Assembly: GCA_900543305.1 (NCBI GenBank)
Contig: UQQZ01000063.1
Span: 1 to 14,467 of the forward strand
Direction of reading: 5' to 3'
DNA length: 14,467 nt
Origin: an uncultured Oscillospiraceae bacterium
GTDB taxonomy: Bacteria > Bacillota > Clostridia > Oscillospirales > Acutalibacteraceae
Shown: one piece after another, positions 13,815-14,467 of the stretch
Layout: each line of letters starts with the position of its first letter
Numbering within the stretch: position 1 is the first letter of the stretch
Program-made: the position numbers and the translations under genes
The notes under the pieces: model-generated
The model's database searches: none
What the model saw: only the letters and a program-made list of their open reading frames with translations
Told to the model about the DNA's origin: nothing

Positions 13815-14467
13815 TCATTTTTTCAACCGGCGTTTCTTACCTGGGACTTCTGTTCGGGTAAACAAATACAGGTCCCTCTCAGAGCGCTCCCGGTCAAATA
13901 CATACCCCAGCCTGTCAAATTCCCGGAGCTCTTCCGGGGTCTCCGCTTTTCTCTCCGCCGCCCATCGAGCCATCTCTCCCCGGGCCATTTTCACGTAGAC
14001 GCCTTTCTCCACCAGCTGACCGGGCTGCTCCTCTTCCGCAAACAAGCAAGTGACAAACCGCCCCTGCTCCCGAACATAGGGCCGCACTGCTTTCGCGTAT
14101 TCCTCCGAGGCCAAGTTCACAATCACTGGATCTTCCCGCAGCAACCAGTTGGCAAGGGAATCTCCCCAAAACTGATACAAGTTGCCGCAAAAATCGGTTC
14201 GAACCTTGGCCTGCAGTTCCAACCGGTAAGGGGAAATCCCGTCAAAGGGCCGAAGAATCCCGTAAAACCCTGAAAGGATTCGCACATGCTCCTCCACATA
14301 ATCCAGTTGTTCGTCCGTCATCAACCCGGGAGCCATGTATTTGTACTGGATTCCATCGTAAGAAAATAGAGCTGGCGTTTCCCCACGATCCAATTCCATC
14401 TTCTGGAAATAACCGTAGGCCTCCTTTGCCAGGGATTCATTGCAGCACAAAAGCTTTCTCAGCGCAG
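13815..14467 (-). CDS. yaaA: YaaA family peroxide stress protein (DUF328/UPF0246), N-terminus beyond window
   Basis: The frame runs from stop 13815-13817 to the window edge without interruption. About 217 residues are present and roughly the first 35-40 are missing, since the family is about 250 long. The TTG near 14450 is an internal codon. Clear family marks are L-S-G-F-Y-G-I-L-R-P-F-D-G-I-S-P-Y-R-L-E near the middle, N-L-A-S-E-E-Y-A-K-A-V later, and F-D-R-L-G-Y near the end. In E. coli YaaA lowers free intracellular iron during hydrogen peroxide stress, and the fold binds DNA. Its exact chemistry is unsettled. The lysine-rich end (K-K-R-R-L-K-K) follows the last conserved part. No strong terminator was seen between this gene and the araC-type gene 186 bases downstream in the same direction, so some read-through is possible. 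Confidence 0.9.
   Translation of the reverse strand, partial: ALRKLLCCNESLAKEAYGYFQKMELDRGETPALFSYDGIQYKYMAPGLMTDEQLDYVEEHVRILSGFYGILRPFDGISPYRLELQAKVRTDFCGNLYQFWGDSLANWLLREDPVIVNLASEEYAKAVRPYVREQGRFVTCLFAEEEQPGQLVEKGVYVKMARGEMARWAAERKAETPEELREFDRLGYVFDRERSERDLYLFTRTEVPGKKRRLKK

Noticed and set aside
1..14467. CRISPR arrays, tRNAs, insertion sequences, prophage or integration sites
   Set aside because: No regularly spaced repeats, cloverleaf-like segments, transposase or integrase domains, or flanking duplications were seen by eye. Short or diverged elements could be missed without a covariance-model or repeat search.

Overview
The window looks like a chromosomal segment of a moderately GC-rich, low-redundancy Firmicute, most likely a gut clostridium of the Oscillospiraceae/Lachnospiraceae type. 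The reasons are strong AAGGAGG ribosome binding sites before nearly every gene, sigma-A type promoters, U-tract hairpin terminators between convergent genes, and anaerobe-style content (rhamnose fermentation genes, a flavoredoxin-like flavin reductase, glycoside-processing enzymes). No rRNA, tRNA, CRISPR array, insertion sequence or phage gene was seen. The genus is inference.

Layout. (1) 1-354, + strand: the C-terminal end of a GH39-like glycoside hydrolase (beta-xylosidase type), cut by the window edge, followed by a strong hairpin terminator at 469-505. (2) 645-3194, - strand: a tight three-gene operon, read in the order Gfo/Idh/MocA oxidoreductase, C-glycoside deglycosidase beta-like subunit (DUF6379/CGDB family), TIM-barrel sugar isomerase-like alpha subunit. 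This is the gene set of the gut 'oxidise C3, then eliminate the aglycone' pathway (DgpA plus DgpB-DgpC, DfgA-DfgB, CarB-CarC). It has a recognisable extended -10 promoter and palindromes upstream. (3) 3528-4361, + strand: endonuclease IV (nfo), divergent from the operon, with its own promoter. (4) 4447-7080, - strand: a type IIA calcium-transporting P-type ATPase. (5) 7214-7723, - strand: a one-domain flavin reductase, divergent from azlC-azlD (7866-8941, + strand), a two-subunit branched-chain amino acid exporter. Their promoters are back to back. (6) 9011-12535, - strand: rhaB-rhaA-rhaD, the complete L-rhamnose to dihydroxyacetone phosphate plus L-lactaldehyde pathway. Upstream of it lies an AraC-family regulator (12627-13628, - strand) with its own terminator. 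(7) 13815-14467, - strand: a YaaA-family protein whose N-terminus lies beyond the window edge.

How it fits together. The most notable part is the 3-keto-glycoside cleavage operon. The oxidoreductase would oxidise the C3 hydroxyl of a sugar in a glycoside. The alpha/beta metalloenzyme would then break the glycosidic bond (C-C or C-O) by beta-elimination rather than hydrolysis. A conventional glycoside hydrolase (GH39-like) on one side and rhamnose catabolism some 6 kb away suggest a bacterium feeding on plant glycans and plant secondary-metabolite glycosides. The exact substrate cannot be read from the sequence. The remaining genes (nfo, Ca2+-ATPase, azlCD, yaaA) are housekeeping or stress functions.
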